NCBI RefSeq assembly: GCF_900249755.1 | Contig: NZ_LT976853.1 | Location: 1,318,513 to 1,382,512 of the forward strand | Direction: 5' to 3' | Source: Cupriavidus taiwanensis | GTDB taxonomy: Bacteria > Pseudomonadota > Gammaproteobacteria > Burkholderiales > Burkholderiaceae | DNA: 64,000 nt | In this document: in pieces, positions 1-10,266 of the stretch | Numbering within the stretch: position 1 is the stretch's first letter | Layout: the number at the start of each line of letters is the position of its first letter | Position numbers and translations under genes: made by a program | Notes under the pieces: generated by a model | The model's database searches: none | What the model saw: the letters and a program-made list of their open reading frames with translations, nothing else | What the model was told of the DNA's origin: nothing

Positions 1-1
1 A

Positions 2-1711
2 CCCGAAATGATCGGGGCGGAAATTCTCGTTCACGCACTTGCCGAAGAAGGCGTCGAGTACGTCTGGGGCTACCCCGGCGGCGCAGTGCTGTACATCTAC
101 GACGAGCTCCACAAGCAAACCAAGTTCGAGCACATCCTGGTGCGCCACGAGCAGGCCGCGGTCCATGCCGCGGATGGCTACGCACGCGCAACCGGCAAGG
201 TGGGCGTGGCGCTGGTGACCTCCGGTCCCGGCGTGACCAATGCCGTCACCGGTATCGCCACCGCGTACCTCGACTCGATCCCGATGGTGGTGATCACCGG
301 CAACGTGCCGACCCACGCCATCGGCCAGGACGCCTTCCAGGAGTGCGACACCGTCGGCATCACCCGCCCGATCGTCAAGCACAACTTCCTGGTCAAGGAC
401 GTGCGCGACCTTGCCGCGACCATCAAGAAGGCATTCTTCATTGCCTCAACCGGCCGTCCCGGCCCGGTGGTGGTGGACATCCCCAAGGATGTCTCGCGCA
501 ATGCCTGCAAGTACGAGTACCCCAGGTCGATCGACATGCGCTCGTACAACCCGGTCAACAAGGGCCACTCGGGCCAGATCCGCAAGGCGGTGGCGCTGCT
601 GCAGAATGCCGAGCGTCCGTACATCTACACCGGCGGCGGCGTGGTGCTGGCCAATGCCAGCGACGAGCTGCGCCAGCTGGCGGCGCTGACCGGCCACCCG
701 GTGACCAACACGCTGATGGGCCTGGGCGCGTTCCCCGGCACCAGCAAGCAGTTCGTCGGCATGCTCGGCATGCACGGCACGTATGAAGCCAACATGGCGA
801 TGCAGAACTGCGACGTGCTGATCGCCATCGGTGCCCGCTTCGACGACCGCGTGATCGGCAACCCGTCGCACTTCACCTCGCAGGCGCGCAAGATCATCCA
901 TATCGACATCGACCCGTCGTCGATTTCCAAGCGCGTCAAGGTCGACATCCCCATCGTCGGCAACGTCAAGGACGTGCTGCAGGAACTGATCGCCCAGATC
1001 AAGGCCAGCGACATCAAGCCCAAGCGCGAGGCGCTGGCGAAGTGGTGGGAGCAGATCGAGCAATGGCGCTCGGTGGACTGCCTGAAGTACGACCGCAGCT
1101 CCGAGATCATCAAGCCGCAGTACGTGGTCGAAAAAATCTGGGAACTGACCAAGGGCGATGCCTTTATCTGCTCCGACGTCGGCCAGCACCAGATGTGGGC
1201 CGCGCAGTTCTACAAGTTCGACGAGCCGCGCCGCTGGATCAACTCCGGCGGCCTGGGCACGATGGGCGTGGGCCTGCCGTACGCGATGGGCATCAAGAAG
1301 GCATTCCCGGAAAAGGAAGTCGTCACCATCACCGGCGAGGGCTCGATCCAGATGTGCATCCAGGAACTGTCGACCTGCCTGCAGTACGACACCCCGGTGA
1401 AGATCTGCTCGCTCAACAATGGCTACCTGGGCATGGTGCGCCAGTGGCAGGAGATCGAGTACGACAACCGCTACTCGCATTCCTACATGGACGCGCTGCC
1501 TGATTTCGTCAAGCTGGCCGAGGCCTATGGCCACGTCGGCATGCGCGTCGAGAAGACCGCCGACGTCGAGCCGGCGCTGCGCGAGGCGTTCCGCCTGAAG
1601 GACCGTACCGTGTTCCTGGACTTCCAGACCGATCCCACCGAAAACGTCTGGCCGATGGTCCAGGCCGGCAAGGGCATTTCCGAAATGCTGCTCGGCGCGG
1701 AGGACCTGTAA
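2..1711 (+). CDS. ilvB: Acetolactate synthase large subunit, 5'-partial
   Basis: Catalytic subunit of acetohydroxyacid synthase, a ThDP, FAD and Mg-dependent cytoplasmic enzyme that condenses two pyruvates, or pyruvate with 2-oxobutyrate, as the first common step of valine, leucine and isoleucine synthesis. Numbered from the ATG at 8, the proton-relay Glu lies at about residue 48 in RHEQAAVHAADGYARATG, and the ThDP-binding segment runs from GEGS (about 443) to the NN pair near 470. The frame is open back to the window edge with no ribosome site before the ATG at 8, so the true start probably lies upstream. The stop is followed immediately by ilvH, indicating an ilvBHC operon. The name ilvI would be equally acceptable. 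Identity is certain; the start is not in view. Confidence 0.95.
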   Translation, partial: PEMIGAEILVHALAEEGVEYVWGYPGGAVLYIYDELHKQTKFEHILVRHEQAAVHAADGYARATGKVGVALVTSGPGVTNAVTGIATAYLDSIPMVVITGNVPTHAIGQDAFQECDTVGITRPIVKHNFLVKDVRDLAATIKKAFFIASTGRPGPVVVDIPKDVSRNACKYEYPRSIDMRSYNPVNKGHSGQIRKAVALLQNAERPYIYTGGGVVLANASDELRQLAALTGHPVTNTLMGLGAFPGTSKQFVGMLGMHGTYEANMAMQNCDVLIAIGARFDDRVIGNPSHFTSQARKIIHIDIDPSSISKRVKVDIPIVGNVKDVLQELIAQIKASDIKPKREALAKWWEQIEQWRSVDCLKYDRSSEIIKPQYVVEKIWELTKGDAFICSDVGQHQMWAAQFYKFDEPRRWINSGGLGTMGVGLPYAMGIKKAFPEKEVVTITGEGSIQMCIQELSTCLQYDTPVKICSLNNGYLGMVRQWQEIEYDNRYSHSYMDALPDFVKLAEAYGHVGMRVEKTADVEPALREAFRLKDRTVFLDFQTDPTENVWPMVQAGKGISEMLLGAEDL

Positions 1712-3353
<1,642 letters not shown>

Positions 3354-3397
3354 GCTTTAGCGCTGCCTGATGGCCCGCGCCGCACGGCGGCGGGCCG

Positions 3398-3468
3398 AAG
3401 CCGTTCAGCGTTCCGTGCCTTGCCCTTCTATCATCGGAAGGGGATTGCCGGGACCTGAACGGCTTTTT
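3398..3468 (+). terminator. Intrinsic terminator after ilvC
   Basis: An 11-bp stem (3398-3408 with 3455-3465, arms AAGCCGTTCAG and CTGAACGGCTT) leads into a run of five T. The 46-base loop contains a further hairpin (CCCTTC at 3423 with GAAGGG at 3437). It lies 45 bases after the ilvC stop and separates the ilv genes from psd. Confidence 0.7.
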
Positions 3469-3581
3469 GTTATCCTTGTCGAACTTTTTGGGCAAGGCGT
3501 GCCGCAGACTGCTCTCGCGGCACATGCGTGCCGCGGCGATGCCGCCTTGCCTTGGCCCGTATCCACCGAAACACGTACTGC

Positions 3582-4232
3582 ATGAACTATCCTCATCCGC
3601 TGATCGCCCGTGAAGGCTGGCCGTTCCTGGCCGGCGCCTTTGTCATCTCGCTGCTGGTGCACGCCAGCGCGGGCTTCTGGTGGGCGTTGCCGCTGTGGAT
3701 CATCACGGTGTTCGTGCTGCAGTTCTTCCGCGATCCGCCGCGTCCGATCCCGTCGCAGCCCAATGCCGTGCTCGCGCCGGCCGACGGCCGCATCGTCGTG
3801 GTCGAGAAGACCATGGACCCGTACGCCAACCGCGAGGCGCTGAAGATCAGCGTCTTTATGAACGTCTTCAACGTGCACTCGAACCGGGTCTCGGTCGACG
3901 GCGCGGTGGAGAAGGTCGAATACTTCCCCGGCAAGTTCGTCAATGCCGACCTCGACAAGGCGTCGACCGAGAACGAACGCAACGCCGTGCTGATCCGCCG
4001 CGCGGCCGACGGCCAGCTGGTGACGCTGGTGCAGGTGGCCGGCCTGGTGGCGCGCCGCATCCTGTGCTACACCAAGGTCGGCGACAATCTCTCGCGCGGC
4101 CAGCGCTACGGCTTTATCCGCTTCGGCTCGCGCGTCGACGTGTACCTGCCGCTCGATGCGCGCCCGCGCGTGACCATCGGCGAGAAGGTGTCGGCCTCGT
4201 CGACCATCCTCGCCGAACTCGACGTGCAGTGA
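3582..4232 (+). CDS. psd: Phosphatidylserine decarboxylase proenzyme
   Basis: Pyruvoyl-dependent inner-membrane enzyme making phosphatidylethanolamine from phosphatidylserine. The 216-residue protein is of the short Psd type. A hydrophobic N-terminal segment (about residues 14-47) should anchor it to the membrane. The C-terminal [11 protein letters not shown] (near residue 182) contains the Gly-Ser pair at which this family cleaves itself to form the pyruvoyl group. The ATG at 3582 ([12 protein letters not shown]) was chosen because upstream in-frame sequence lacks conservation; no clear Shine-Dalgarno is visible. It is followed 25 bases later by pssA, which makes its substrate. Confidence 0.95.
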   Translation: MNYPHPLIAREGWPFLAGAFVISLLVHASAGFWWALPLWIITVFVLQFFRDPPRPIPSQPNAVLAPADGRIVVVEKTMDPYANREALKISVFMNVFNVHSNRVSVDGAVEKVEYFPGKFVNADLDKASTENERNAVLIRRAADGQLVTLVQVAGLVARRILCYTKVGDNLSRGQRYGFIRFGSRVDVYLPLDARPRVTIGEKVSASSTILAELDVQ

Positions 4233-4257
4233 GCCGCGGCCCGACCGGAGGACTGTG

Positions 4258-5139
4258 ATGGTTGCCTTCCATCGACGTAACAAGCGCAGCAACAGCGGCA
4301 ACGTGACCCACCTGCGGCCGTTCCGCCACAACCAGCTGCGCGGCGCCGACGACGACTTCGACGACGAAGCCGCCGACGACCACGACATCGTCTACCAGCG
4401 CCCGCGCCGGCGCGGCATCTACCTGCTGCCCAACGCCTTCACCACCGCGGCGCTGTTCGCCGGTTTCTTCGCCATCGTGCAGGCGATGAACATGCGCTTC
4501 GACGCCGCCGCCATCGCCATCTTCGCGGCCATGGTGCTCGATGGCATGGACGGGCGCGTGGCGCGCATCACCAATACGCAGAGCGCGTTCGGCGAGCAGT
4601 ATGACTCGCTGTCGGACATGACCTCGTTCGGCGTCGCGCCGGCGCTGGTGATGTACGAATGGATCCTGCATGACCTGGGCAAGTGGGGCTGGATTGCAGC
4701 CTTTGTCTACTGCACGTGCGCGGCGCTGCGGCTGGCGCGCTTCAACGCCAATATCGGCGTGGTCGACAAGCGCTTCTTCCAGGGGCTGCCCAGCCCGGCG
4801 GCCGCCGCGCTGGTGGCCGGCTTCGTCTGGCTGGTGATCGACAACAAGCTGCCGGTCAAGGAGCTGTGGATGCCGTGGGTGGCGTTCGGCATCACGCTGT
4901 ACGCCGGGCTGTCGATGGTGTCCAACGCGCCGTTCTACAGCGGCAAGGCGCTCGACGTGCGTTACCGCGTGCCGTTCGGCATGATGGTGGTGGTCCTGGT
5001 GCTGTTCGTGGTGGTCTCGACCGATCCGCCGGTGGCGCTGTTCGGGCTGTTCGTGGCCTACGCGATTTCCGGCTATGTGCTGTGGGCCTGGCGGGCCCTG
5101 CACGGCAAGCCGGCGATCGAGAAGAAGCCGCGCGAGTAA
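4258..5139 (+). CDS. pssA: CDP-diacylglycerol--serine O-phosphatidyltransferase
   Basis: Integral membrane CDP-alcohol phosphatidyltransferase making phosphatidylserine, which the neighbouring psd product decarboxylates. The CDP-alcohol signature D-G-x2-A-R-x8-G-x3-D-x3-D is intact as DGRVAR...G...D...D near residues 99-120. Several hydrophobic helices follow, after a charged, Asp-rich cytoplasmic N-terminus (about residues 20-45). The ATG at 4258 is preceded by CGGAGGA; an overlapping GTG at 4255 is too close to that site. The protein is of the CdsA-type PssA class (about 290 residues), not the larger PLD-type enzyme of E. coli. Confidence 0.95.
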   Translation: MVAFHRRNKRSNSGNVTHLRPFRHNQLRGADDDFDDEAADDHDIVYQRPRRRGIYLLPNAFTTAALFAGFFAIVQAMNMRFDAAAIAIFAAMVLDGMDGRVARITNTQSAFGEQYDSLSDMTSFGVAPALVMYEWILHDLGKWGWIAAFVYCTCAALRLARFNANIGVVDKRFFQGLPSPAAAALVAGFVWLVIDNKLPVKELWMPWVAFGITLYAGLSMVSNAPFYSGKALDVRYRVPFGMMVVVLVLFVVVSTDPPVALFGLFVAYAISGYVLWAWRALHGKPAIEKKPRE

Positions 5140-5145
5140 AACGCA

Positions 5146-5167
5146 GAAGGGCGCCCAGGCGCCCTTC
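5146..5167 (+). terminator. Hairpin after pssA, possible weak terminator
   Basis: GAAGGGCGC and GCGCCCTTC form a nine-base stem with a four-base loop six bases after the pssA stop. No T-run follows, so termination would be weak; it may be a transcript-end or stability structure. Confidence 0.35.
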
Positions 5168-5259
5168 ATGCATTGCGGAATTCACCATTGTTTTCATGCT
5201 GCGGCCGTCCGGTCGTGGCACTCTGCAGTGTTTTTTCCACTCACCGTCAGGAGGATGTC

Positions 5260-5763
5260 ATGGGCATGTTCGACTTCATCAAGGAAGCGGGAGAAAAGCT
5301 GTTCGGCACCGGCGAGGCCAAGGCCGCGCAGGCCGCGGCCGCGGCGGATGCATCGGCGGAGAAGGTCGATGCCGCCAATCGCGCCGCCGGCGACGCGATC
5401 GAGGCGTATATCAGGAAGATGGGGCTGGACGCGACCGGGCTGATGGTGCAGGTCGACGGCTCGCAGGGCCTGGTCACCGTGTTCGGCGTGGCGCCCGACC
5501 AGGCCACGCGCGAGAAGATCATCCTGTGCGCCGGCAATGTCGAGGGCGTCGACAAGGTCGAGGACAAGATGTCGGTCAACGTCGAGTCGGCCGAGTCGCA
5601 ATGGCATACCGTGGTCAAGGGCGACACGCTGTGGGCGATCGCGCAGGCGGCCTACGGCAACGGCGCGGAATACAACAAGATCTTCGAGGCCAACAAGCCG
5701 ATGCTGAGCCACCCGGACAAGATCTACCCGGGCCAGAAGCTGCGCATCCCGCCCAAGGGCTGA
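5260..5763 (+). CDS. BON and LysM domain protein (Kbp/YgaU-like)
   Basis: A 167-residue protein resembling E. coli Kbp (YgaU), a cytoplasmic potassium-binding BON-LysM protein. The first 50 residues are Ala-rich with charged helix character. A BON domain covers about residues 50-112, including LMVQVDGSQGLVTVFGVAP. A C-terminal LysM domain (about 118-166) has WHTVVKGDTLWAIAQAAYG and ends YPGQKLRIPPKG. No signal peptide is visible, which fits a cytoplasmic role rather than peptidoglycan binding. The start ATG at 5260 follows CAGGAGG. Function by family resemblance only; potassium binding is inferred. Confidence 0.85.
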   Translation: MGMFDFIKEAGEKLFGTGEAKAAQAAAAADASAEKVDAANRAAGDAIEAYIRKMGLDATGLMVQVDGSQGLVTVFGVAPDQATREKIILCAGNVEGVDKVEDKMSVNVESAESQWHTVVKGDTLWAIAQAAYGNGAEYNKIFEANKPMLSHPDKIYPGQKLRIPPKG

Positions 5764-5809
5764 GGCAATTCCATTCCGCGGCCGGCGGCGCGTGCGGCAA
5801 AACCCTGTG

Positions 5810-5838
5810 TTGCACGCGCGCGCCAAGTCCGCTATAGT
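5810..5838 (+). promoter_or_regulatory. Sigma-70 promoter of the leu leader and leuA
   Basis: TTGCAC at 5810-5815 and TATAGT at 5833-5838 are separated by exactly 17 bases. The expected transcription start, about seven bases after the -10 box, falls at 5844-5846, essentially on the ATG of the leader peptide at 5846. This would make the leader peptide mRNA leaderless or nearly so. Confidence 0.75.
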
Positions 5839-5845
5839 CGCAGCC

Positions 5846-5926
5846 ATGATTTCGCGCCAAGTCCTAATCGCCCGCACCACCCTAGGTGGCCTACTAGGCC
5901 ATCAGGTCGGGACGCGCGCGCGCTAA
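5846..5926 (+). CDS. Putative leucine leader peptide (leuL-like, attenuator)
   Basis: A 26-codon reading frame between the promoter and leuA. It holds four leucine codons (residues 7, 13, 16 and 17), and all four are CTA, a codon hardly used by the surrounding genes, which use CTG. There is no Shine-Dalgarno; the predicted transcript starts at or one base before the ATG. The stop codon sits inside a 10-bp hairpin (5919-5928 with 5940-5949), and a strong terminator follows at 5970-6006. This is the arrangement of a ribosome-stalling leucine attenuator controlling leuA. Expression of the peptide is inferred from structure, not shown. Confidence 0.75.
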   Translation: MISRQVLIARTTLGGLLGHQVGTRAR

Positions 5927-5949
5927 GGACGGACTTACCCCTTAGCGCG
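5919..5949 (+). promoter_or_regulatory. Leader hairpin overlapping the leader-peptide stop
   Basis: CGCGCTAAGG (5919-5928) pairs perfectly with CCTTAGCGCG (5940-5949) around an 11-base loop. It could act as the pause structure. A competing antiterminator is possible: GGTCGGGACG (5905-5914) can pair with CGCCCCGGCC (5972-5981), with one mismatch and one G-U, and would break the terminator stem. Confidence 0.6.
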
Positions 5950-5969
5950 AAATCCGCAAGGAATTTTCC

Positions 5970-6006
5970 AACGCCCCGGCCTGCTCCATGCACGCCGGGG
6001 CGTTTT
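5970..6006 (+). terminator. Attenuator terminator before leuA
   Basis: An 11-bp perfect stem (5970-5980 with 5994-6004, arm AACGCCCCGGC) with a 13-base loop ends in TTTT. It lies between the leader peptide and leuA, 95 bases before the leuA start, so it must be read through for leuA to be expressed. Confidence 0.8.
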
Positions 6007-6100
6007 GCATTCCACAGCCGTGGAGCGCGGAACAGGCGGTAAAGCCCCGGACGCAGCATGCCGGGGACAGCACACGACAAGCAATCAGGAGCTCCACACC

Positions 6101-7642
6101 ATGTCTGACAAACTCATCATTTTCGACACCACCTTGCGTGACGGCGAACAATCGCCCGGCGCGTCGATGACGCGCGAGGAAAAGATCCGCATCGCGCGCC
6201 AGCTGGAACGCCTGAAGGTCGATGTGATCGAGGCCGGTTTCGCGGCGAGCTCCAATGGCGACTTCGAAGCGATCCGCTCGATCGCGCAGGTGGTCAAGGA
6301 CTCCACCATCTGCTCGCTGGCCCGCGCCAACGACAAGGACATCGCCCGAGCCGCCGAGGCGCTCAAGCCCGCCAACTCGTTCCGCATCCACACCTTCATC
6401 GCCACCTCGGCGCTGCACATGGAGAAGAAGCTGCGCATGACGCCGGACCAGGTGTACGAGCAGGCCCGCCTGGCGGTGCGCTTTGCGCGCCAGTTCACCG
6501 ACGATATCGAGTTCTCGCCGGAAGACGGCAGCCGCTCGGACATGGACTTCCTGTGCCGCGTGCTCGAAGGCGTGATCGCCGAGGGCGCGACCACCATCAA
6601 CCTGCCCGATACCGTGGGCTACGCCGTGCCGGAAGGCTATGCCGCGCTGATCCGCTCGGTGCGCGAGCGCATTCCCAACTCGGACAAGGCGGTGTGGTCG
6701 GTGCACTGCCATAACGACCTGGGCATGGCGGTGGCCAACTCGCTGGCGGCGGTCAAGATGGCCGGCGCGCGCCAGATCGAATGCACCATCAATGGCCTGG
6801 GCGAACGGGCCGGCAACACCAGCCTGGAAGAAGTGGTGATGGCGGTCAAGACCCGCCGCGACTACTTCAACCTGGACCTCGGCATCGACACCACGCAGAT
6901 CGTGCCGGCGTCGAAGCTGGTATCGCAGATCACCGGCTTCGCGGTGCAGCCGAACAAGGCCGTGGTCGGCGCCAACGCCTTCGCGCATGCCTCGGGTATC
7001 CACCAGGACGGCGTGCTCAAGGCGCGCGATACCTACGAGATCATGCGCGCGGAAGATGTAGGCTGGACCGCCAACAAGATCGTGCTGGGCAAGCTGTCGG
7101 GCCGCAACGCCTTCAAGCAGCGCCTGCAGGAACTGGGCATCGAGCTGGAGAGCGAGACCGAGGTCAACGCCGCCTTCACGCGCTTCAAGGAGCTGGCCGA
7201 CCAGAAGTCCGAGATCTTCGACGAAGACATCATGGCCATCGTCTCGAACGAGGCCCAGCATGACGCCAACGAACACTTCCGCTTTATCTCGCTGTCGCAG
7301 CGCTCCGAGACCGGCGAGCGCCCGCATGCGCGCGTGGTGTTCAGCATGGACGGGCAGGAGCAGAGCGGCGAGGGCGAGGGCAACGGCCCGGTCGACGCCA
7401 CGCTGCACGCGATCGAGTCGCGCGTGGCCAGCGGCGCCGAGATGGTGCTGTACTCGGTGAACGCCATCACCGGCGGCACCGAGGCCCAGGGCGAAGTGAC
7501 CGTGCGCCTGTCCAAGGCCGGACGCATCGTCAACGGCGTCGGTACCGACCCGGATATCGTCGCGGCCTCGGCCAAGGCCTACCTGGCCGCGCTGAACAAG
7601 CTGCACGACAAGGCCGTGCAGAAGATCAACCCGCAGATCTGA
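6101..7642 (+). CDS. leuA: 2-isopropylmalate synthase
   Basis: Condenses acetyl-CoA with 2-oxoisovalerate in the first committed step of leucine synthesis. The 513-residue length is that of the bacterial type. The catalytic TIM barrel opens with [13 protein letters not shown] (residues 7-19, metal-binding Asp) and contains [12 protein letters not shown] (near 204). The C-terminal LeuA allosteric domain (about 390-513) mediates leucine feedback inhibition in this family. The ATG at 6101 is preceded by CAGGAG. It stands alone behind its leader and attenuator and ends at a terminator, so the other leu genes lie elsewhere. Confidence 0.97.
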   Translation: MSDKLIIFDTTLRDGEQSPGASMTREEKIRIARQLERLKVDVIEAGFAASSNGDFEAIRSIAQVVKDSTICSLARANDKDIARAAEALKPANSFRIHTFIATSALHMEKKLRMTPDQVYEQARLAVRFARQFTDDIEFSPEDGSRSDMDFLCRVLEGVIAEGATTINLPDTVGYAVPEGYAALIRSVRERIPNSDKAVWSVHCHNDLGMAVANSLAAVKMAGARQIECTINGLGERAGNTSLEEVVMAVKTRRDYFNLDLGIDTTQIVPASKLVSQITGFAVQPNKAVVGANAFAHASGIHQDGVLKARDTYEIMRAEDVGWTANKIVLGKLSGRNAFKQRLQELGIELESETEVNAAFTRFKELADQKSEIFDEDIMAIVSNEAQHDANEHFRFISLSQRSETGERPHARVVFSMDGQEQSGEGEGNGPVDATLHAIESRVASGAEMVLYSVNAITGGTEAQGEVTVRLSKAGRIVNGVGTDPDIVAASAKAYLAALNKLHDKAVQKINPQI

Positions 7643-7697
7643 CCCAGGCTCCAGCGCAGACGACGGAAGGCCTACCCGGCCTGAACGTACGGACCAG

Positions 7698-7733
7698 GCC
7701 CGCCATGCCCAACCCGGGGATGGCGGGCTTTTT
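7698..7733 (+). terminator. Intrinsic terminator after leuA
   Basis: GCCCGCCAT (7698-7706) pairs with ATGGCGGGC (7720-7728), then five T. It also lies just beyond the end of the convergent lipoprotein gene. Confidence 0.85.
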
Positions 7734-7754
7734 CATGTGCGGGCCGGCGGCGCA

Positions 7755-8285
7755 TCAGAAAAGGCGGCGCTCGTCGGGGTCGTAGAGCGGATCGGGCGTG
7801 ATCTGGGTCCGGCGCAGCACGCCGGCATCGTCGAAATAGAAATGGAACAGCGACGGCCAGACGTCTTCGTGGCGGAAACGGTAGGACCAGACCTCGTTGC
7901 GCATGCGCGGGTAGTAGCTGACCGGCAGCCGCGTCATGCCGAAATGCTCGGCCACGTCGCGCTTGGTCCAGGTGTTGACCTGCGCCTTGTACAGCTCCGG
8001 GGTCGACAGCATGTTGCGGAACGCGGTCAGGTTGCCGTTGCGGTCGAAGTCGGCGCCATAGGCATACTGGCCCATCGGCTGCTTCGAGTAGATCCAGCGC
8101 GTGGTGCCGTCGCGCAGCGGGAACACATCGGTGGGCGGCCCGAACATCGCCTGCACCGCGGCTTGCGGCTGGCCTACCAGGCGGCTGCCTTCCTGCTCCG
8201 GCATCAGCGTGGCGCAGGCGGACAGCAGGGCAACGCCCAGCGCCAGCACGAGACGGCGCACCCCCTTGGCGATGACGGAATTCAT
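7755..8285 (-). CDS. Putative outer-membrane lipoprotein
   Basis: A 176-residue predicted lipoprotein with an N-terminal charged stretch, hydrophobic core and lipobox LSAC (Cys about residue 24). The mature part begins with GSRLVGQPQAAVQAMFGPP, which resembles the start of SmpA/BamE-like folds, where a small domain follows a G-x-P turn. It then shows many aromatic residues (WIYSKQ, WSYRFRHEDVWPSLFHFYF). Start ATG at 8285 has GAGG eight bases upstream. It is divergent from the binding protein at 8492 and convergent with leuA. Function is not known; the fold resemblance is a weak inference. Confidence 0.7.
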   Translation of the reverse strand: MNSVIAKGVRRLVLALGVALLSACATLMPEQEGSRLVGQPQAAVQAMFGPPTDVFPLRDGTTRWIYSKQPMGQYAYGADFDRNGNLTAFRNMLSTPELYKAQVNTWTKRDVAEHFGMTRLPVSYYPRMRNEVWSYRFRHEDVWPSLFHFYFDDAGVLRRTQITPDPLYDPDERRLF

Positions 8286-8491
8286 GGCTGGACCTCGTTC
8301 GATGTCTTGGGTGTCGATACCGCAAGTGTAGTGCCGCGGCGGGCGGTGTGTGCGCCAGACGCTGCTTTCGTGCGGATCTTCCGATAAAAGGGGCGGTTCT
8401 CCGTGGAACCGGCGGCGCAGCAGCGGGCGGCGCCGGGGTTTGCCCGCAACCGGACGCTGCCGTACCATCCAGCGCTTTCCAGGAGAGACGA

Positions 8492-9748
8492 ATGACGGTT
8501 GCGGCGTGGTGGCGGGGGTGGCTGGGCGGGTTGTTGCTGGCGGCAGCGGCGGGCGCATCGGCGCAGGAGCCGATCCGGCTGGGCATGATCGACGGCCTGT
8601 CCGGCCCGTTCGCCAATGCCGGCGAAGCGGTGGCGCGCAACCTGCGCCTGGCGATCGAGCGCATCAATGCGCGCGGCGGCGTGAAGACCGCCGAGGGCGC
8701 GCGGCCGCTGGAGCTGGTCACCTTCGACAGCAAGGGCAATGTCGATGAAAGCCTGATCCAGTTGCGCGCGCTGACCGACAAGCGCATTCCCTTTGTGCTG
8801 CAGGGCAACAGCTCGGCGGTGGCGGGTGCGCTGGTGTCGGCGATCAACCGCCACAACGCGCGCCAGCCGGACGCGCGCGTGCTGTTCCTGAACTATTCGG
8901 CGGTCGATCCCAGCCTGACCAACGAGAACTGCAGCTTCTGGCATTTCCGATTCGATGCCAGCGCCGACATGCGCATGCAGGCGCTGACCGAGGTCATCCG
9001 CCAGGACCAGTCCGTGCGCCGCGTGTACCTGATCGACCAGGACTACAGCTTCGGCCACCAGGTGGCGCGCTCGGCGCGCGAGATGCTGGCGGCGCGGCGG
9101 CCCGATATCCAGATCGTCGGCGACGAGTTCCACCCGATCGGCAAGATCAAGGACTTCGCGCCGTATATCGCCAAGATCAAGGGCAGCGGCGCCGACGCGG
9201 TCATCACCGGCAACTGGGGCAACGACCTGACGCTGATGGTCAAGGCCGCGCGCGAGGGCGGGCTGCGGGCCAAGTTCTATACCTTCTACGGCAACGGTCT
9301 GGGCGCGCCGGCGGCCATGGGCGATGCCGGGGTCGGGCGCGTGATGGCGGTGGCGGAATGGCATCCCAACGTGGGCGGGGCGGCTTCCGACGCGTTCTAC
9401 CAGGAATTCCGCGCGCGCTACCCCGAGCCGAAGGACGACTATGTCCACCTGCGCATGCAGATGATGGTCGAGATGCTGGCGCGCGCGATCACGCAGGCCG
9501 GCTCCACCGATGCGGTGAAGGTGGCGCGCGCGCTGGAGCACATGCGCTACGTCAACGACTTCCACGAGGCCACCGTGCGGGCCGACGACCACCAGGTGCT
9601 GCAGCCGCTGTACGTGTCGGTGATGGAGCGCCAGGGTGGCGCGGTGCGCTTCGACAACGAGGGCTCGGGCTACGGCTTCCGCACCGTGCGCAAGCTCAAG
9701 GCCGCGCAGACCACGCTGCCGACCACCTGCAGGATGGAGCGTCCGTGA
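8492..9748 (+). CDS. Branched-chain-amino-acid-type ABC substrate-binding protein
   Basis: A 418-residue periplasmic binding protein of the Leu/Ile/Val-urea family (type I fold). A signal peptide ends near ASA-QE (residue 23). Mature sequence begins EPIRLGMIDGLSGPFANAGE, typical of the first lobe. The second lobe contains ADAVITGNWGNDLTLMVKAA. AGGAGA stands six bases before the ATG at 8492. No permease or ATPase gene is adjacent, so it either works with transporter genes elsewhere or has a sensing role. The ligand cannot be told from sequence. Confidence 0.85.
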   Translation: MTVAAWWRGWLGGLLLAAAAGASAQEPIRLGMIDGLSGPFANAGEAVARNLRLAIERINARGGVKTAEGARPLELVTFDSKGNVDESLIQLRALTDKRIPFVLQGNSSAVAGALVSAINRHNARQPDARVLFLNYSAVDPSLTNENCSFWHFRFDASADMRMQALTEVIRQDQSVRRVYLIDQDYSFGHQVARSAREMLAARRPDIQIVGDEFHPIGKIKDFAPYIAKIKGSGADAVITGNWGNDLTLMVKAAREGGLRAKFYTFYGNGLGAPAAMGDAGVGRVMAVAEWHPNVGGAASDAFYQEFRARYPEPKDDYVHLRMQMMVEMLARAITQAGSTDAVKVARALEHMRYVNDFHEATVRADDHQVLQPLYVSVMERQGGAVRFDNEGSGYGFRTVRKLKAAQTTLPTTCRMERP

Positions 9749-9787
9749 GCGGCGGGGCGGCGGGTACTCCTGCGCCGGCTTTTCGGC

Positions 9788-9793
9788 TATAAT
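9788..9793 (+). promoter_or_regulatory. Candidate -10 box of rpsO
   Basis: A perfect TATAAT stands 114 bases before the rpsO start. At the expected spacing upstream there is no good -35 match (TACTCC at 9765-9770), so the promoter call rests on the -10 box and its position after the convergent-free end of the binding-protein gene. Confidence 0.45.
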
Positions 9794-9906
9794 CCGCGGC
9801 TGTCGTCGTCTGGCCCCGGCCCGGTGGCGGCAGCAGCCAGTCATTAATGGCACGACGCATGCGGCGCATCCCGCGCTGTGGCGTTCGCAAGTGAAAGGAA
9901 ATCATC

Positions 9907-10176
9907 ATGGCAGTCGCCGATATCAACAAGTCCGAAGTCATCAAGCAGTTCGCACGTGGCGCCAACGACACTGGCAGCCCCGAAGTGCAAGTGGCCCTGC
10001 TGACCACCCGCATCAACGAACTGACCCCGCACTTCAAGGCCAACATGAAGGACCACCACAGCCGCCGCGGCCTGCTGCGCATGGTGAGCCGCCGTCGCCG
10101 CCTGCTGGACTACCTCAAGTCGAACGATGCCGACCGTTACCGCGCCCTGATCGAAAAGCTGGGTCTGCGCAAGTAA
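9907..10176 (+). CDS. rpsO: 30S ribosomal protein S15
   Basis: An 89-residue primary 16S rRNA-binding protein of the small-subunit platform. Conserved segments are present in order: [17 protein letters not shown] (about residues 22-38), [16 protein letters not shown] and RRRLLDYLK, with C-terminal [18 protein letters not shown] ribosome site precedes the ATG at 9907. It has its own -10 box and terminator, and is followed by pnp, the widely conserved rpsO-pnp order. The 110-base leader is G-C rich and foldable, so S15 autoregulation is possible but not shown. Confidence 0.98.
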   Translation: MAVADINKSEVIKQFARGANDTGSPEVQVALLTTRINELTPHFKANMKDHHSRRGLLRMVSRRRRLLDYLKSNDADRYRALIEKLGLRK

Positions 10177-10233
10177 GGTTGCGTCCGATGGCAGCGCGAT
10201 TCCTGGGTTTGCACGGTTTCGCGTGAGGCCTCG

Positions 10234-10266
10234 ATGCCTGCTTCAGCATTGCTGGGCAGGCATTTT
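10234..10266 (+). terminator. Terminator after rpsO
   Basis: ATGCCTGC (10234-10241) pairs with GCAGGCAT (10256-10263), with an additional inner CAGC/GCTG stem and a TTTT tail. It lies 57 bases after the rpsO stop. Confidence 0.75.
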
